Origin: Bifidobacterium merycicum DSM 6492
Lineage (GTDB): Bacteria; Actinomycetota; Actinomycetes; Actinomycetales; Bifidobacteriaceae
Reading direction: 5' to 3'
DNA length: 64,000 nt
Assembly: GCF_900129045.1 (NCBI RefSeq)
Contig: NZ_FQTX01000005.1
Coordinates: 1 to 64,000, forward strand
How positions within the stretch are numbered: position 1 is the stretch's first letter; every line of letters begins with the position of its first letter. Positions 62,284 through 64,000 of this stretch are shown here, piece by piece. Under the pieces are notes generated by a model that was not told where the DNA came from, did not search any database, and saw only the letters and a program-made list of their open reading frames with translations. The translations under genes were made by a program, and so were the position numbers.

Positions 62284-64000
62284 CTAAATCGACTGCCTTT
62301 CGGGGGATGAGGTGGTACGGGATGAGCGACGGGGCGTACTGCGTCTGCCGATCATGCCGGCTCCCAGGCGAAGCATCGGCGCGTTCGGCCAGAACGAGGT
62401 GCCCACCCACGTTGCCGCCGCGGTGCATGCCACCGCCAATCCGGTGGACGAGAGGGGAACACCGCAATCCGTCAGATAGGGAAGCATATACGGCCACATG
62501 TCGCCGATGGGGACCATCTGCCAAGGGAGATTCAACGCCAACGCGGCAATGACGGTCAGCAAGGCGTAGACGAGCGTGTACAGCGCGGTGCGGAGCACGC
62601 CATGGAACGCGCCCTGCACCAGATGCCAAGGCAACGACAGCACGCCGATCGCGGTGTCGGAACCCTTGCGTCTCCCGCCGCGTTTGCCTTCACGTTCCAG
62701 CTGCGCCTCGGTGCTGAAACCGATCGTGAACAGCAGCCAGAACAGCAGCAGGGCCGCGAACGGGGCGATCAGCGGGTTGAACAGTGCCGTGACGGCCGGA
62801 ATGACGGCGCTGACCGCCAGCGGCAGCGTGCTGTGCGACAGGTACCTGTCGCGTTTGATATCCGCCGGATTGACCTCCTGCTGCAACGGTTGCGCCAGCA
62901 GTTGCTCTTGAGCCTGCTCCTGGACCTGCGGCATGGGAGGGATGGGTTCAGGGGATATCGCCATAGGTGCCATGGGCTGTGCCGAAGGCATTGACGGCAT
63001 GGAAGGCAAAGGCGGCAGCGGCGGCACCGACTGCATGACCTGTGTGGGCGCGGGCATCCGCTGCTGCCCGTACGCGCCGGGCATGACCGTCGTGGCCGAA
63101 GTGGGCCAGGTGGCCGAGGCGGCCGGCATAACCGAGGTTTTCGCCTCGAATGCCGGTTCGGCGGGCATGACCCGCGTGCGCGTGAAGGATTGCGTGGCCT
63201 GTTCCGGCCCCAACGAATCGCTGGGAAGCGCCACCGTGCACTGCTCGGGAGACAACGCCATCGTGGCGGCGACGAATCCGGGATCGTTGCCAGCATCCGT
63301 TCCCACGCCATCCCAATCCGCACGCAGATTGCCCGGCTGATTGCGTTGCGCCAAACGGTTCAGCGCGGCGGAACGACGCGGCATGGCATTCGATTCGGCC
63401 GCTGGGGGTGAAGGCATCCTCATGCCTTCCGGAAGTGGTACGTCAAAAGGGCGCACCACCTCCGAGGCGTCCGCGCCGTTGGTGGAATCGAACAGACCGC
63501 TGGATTCCGGGGTCTTCCAAGCGAAAGGATTCAACGCATCCAACGCGACGGCATGCAGCAACTGTTCGGGCGTGCAACGCCGTGAAGGATCGGGGTGCAG
63601 AGCGCTACGGAACGCGGCGAGCGTATTGGCGGGCAATCCCGCGAGATTCGCATTGCCCGAAGCCGCGCGCTCCAGCACGGCCATCATCGGTTTCGTGCCG
63701 AACACCGGCGAACCGGTGGCGGCGAACGCCAACACGGAGGCGGTGGACCACCAGTCGGTCGCCTCATTGGAATCCGCGCCATCGATGATCTCCGGCGCGA
63801 TGAAACCCGGCGTACCCATGACCAGGCCCGTACGGGTCACATGGCTTTCGTTCTCACCCATGGCGATGCCGAAATCGACCAGCACCGGCCCGGTCGCGGA
63901 AATCATCACATTGGTCGGCTTGATATCACGGTGGATGATGCCCGCCTGATGCACGGCACGTACCGCTTCGATGAGCTTACGGGCGAGGCGTTCGAGATCA
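62284..64000 (-). CDS. Ser/Thr protein kinase, membrane-bound (5' end missing)
   Basis: Partial gene running off the right edge; the kinase start lies outside. The visible kinase part has the catalytic loop IIHRDIKPTNVM and VDFGIAM (DFG), then APE-like FIAPEII and DWWSTASVLAFAATG. After residue about 130 comes a disordered Pro/Met/Gln/Ala-rich region with ATQSFTRTRVMP and KTSVMP stretches, then several membrane helices (about residues 370-520) and a basic tail. No PASTA domains are present. The disordered threonines resemble autophosphorylation sites. Substrate unknown. Confidence 0.88.
   Translation of the reverse strand, partial: DLERLARKLIEAVRAVHQAGIIHRDIKPTNVMISATGPVLVDFGIAMGENESHVTRTGLVMGTPGFIAPEIIDGADSNEATDWWSTASVLAFAATGSPVFGTKPMMAVLERAASGNANLAGLPANTLAAFRSALHPDPSRRCTPEQLLHAVALDALNPFAWKTPESSGLFDSTNGADASEVVRPFDVPLPEGMRMPSPPAAESNAMPRRSAALNRLAQRNQPGNLRADWDGVGTDAGNDPGFVAATMALSPEQCTVALPSDSLGPEQATQSFTRTRVMPAEPAFEAKTSVMPAASATWPTSATTVMPGAYGQQRMPAPTQVMQSVPPLPPLPSMPSMPSAQPMAPMAISPEPIPPMPQVQEQAQEQLLAQPLQQEVNPADIKRDRYLSHSTLPLAVSAVIPAVTALFNPLIAPFAALLLFWLLFTIGFSTEAQLEREGKRGGRRKGSDTAIGVLSLPWHLVQGAFHGVLRTALYTLVYALLTVIAALALNLPWQMVPIGDMWPYMLPYLTDCGVPLSSTGLAVACTAAATWVGTSFWPNAPMLRLGAGMIGRRSTPRRSSRTTSSPERQSI

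Overview
The window is a 64-kb piece of a high-GC actinobacterial chromosome centred on the replication origin. Protein sequences, gene order and the sugar-uptake genes point to Bifidobacterium; I cannot fix the species. Genes left of about 36.5 kb (dnaA, dnaN, recF, dciA-like, gyrB, gyrA) run mostly on the minus strand. Genes to the right (rpmH, rnpA, yidD, yidC, jag, rsmG, parA, parB) run on the plus strand, as expected for two replichores diverging from oriC.

Layout. 0-0.4 kb: a leader with an actinobacterial rRNA BoxA-type motif on the minus strand, so an rRNA operon probably lies just off the left edge. 0.4-2.6 kb: a sirtuin and a threonine ammonia-lyase. 2.7-13.5 kb: an alpha-glucoside/alpha-galactoside utilisation locus with a GH13 oligo-1,6-glucosidase, a binding protein and two permeases, a GlcP-like sugar symporter broken by two frameshifts, a ROK regulator and a GH36 alpha-galactosidase. 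No ATPase is encoded there; a stand-alone MsmK-type ATPase at 25.0-26.2 kb could supply it. 13.6-15.5 kb: an AlbA_2/HATPase-type gene flanked by 84-bp direct repeats, one copy carrying 11-bp phased iterons. 15.5-25 kb: TauE/SafE exporter, tadA, a Na+/H+ antiporter, dcd, a Pro/Gln-rich membrane protein, rlmB and a DUF4032 kinase-like gene. 26.4-38.4 kb: VanZ-RDD protein, DUF3566, gyrA, gyrB, dciA-like, recF, dnaN, oriC, dnaA. 38.7-46.6 kb: rpmH to parB, with trxB on the opposite strand and further DnaA-box clusters and parS sites. 46.8-58.3 kb: RecQ helicase, MurJ-pseudokinase fusion, DUF6049 protein, Nudix hydrolase, CCA-adding enzyme, LytR_C protein, ispE. 58.3-64 kb: rsmA, an Rpf-like G5/lysozyme-type protein, a 6C-like RNA, tRNA-Thr(UGU), a DsbA-like protein and the 3' part of a membrane Ser/Thr kinase.

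The observations that look least described are RNA-level. Two intergenic elements (23070-23176 plus; 19168-19280 minus) share the same order: two hairpins, AATTGAA, a long pyrimidine tract complementary to Shine-Dalgarno sequences, then a CCCCGGTG terminator. They look like a paralogous anti-SD small-RNA pair. A third RNA (60884-61063 minus) has C-run loops like the actinobacterial 6C RNA. Other points of note are the repeat-flanked AlbA_2 cassette, DnaA boxes spread over four intergenic regions across 7.7 kb, and five parS-like sites around parAB and yidC. All calls come from reading the sequence; no searches were run.
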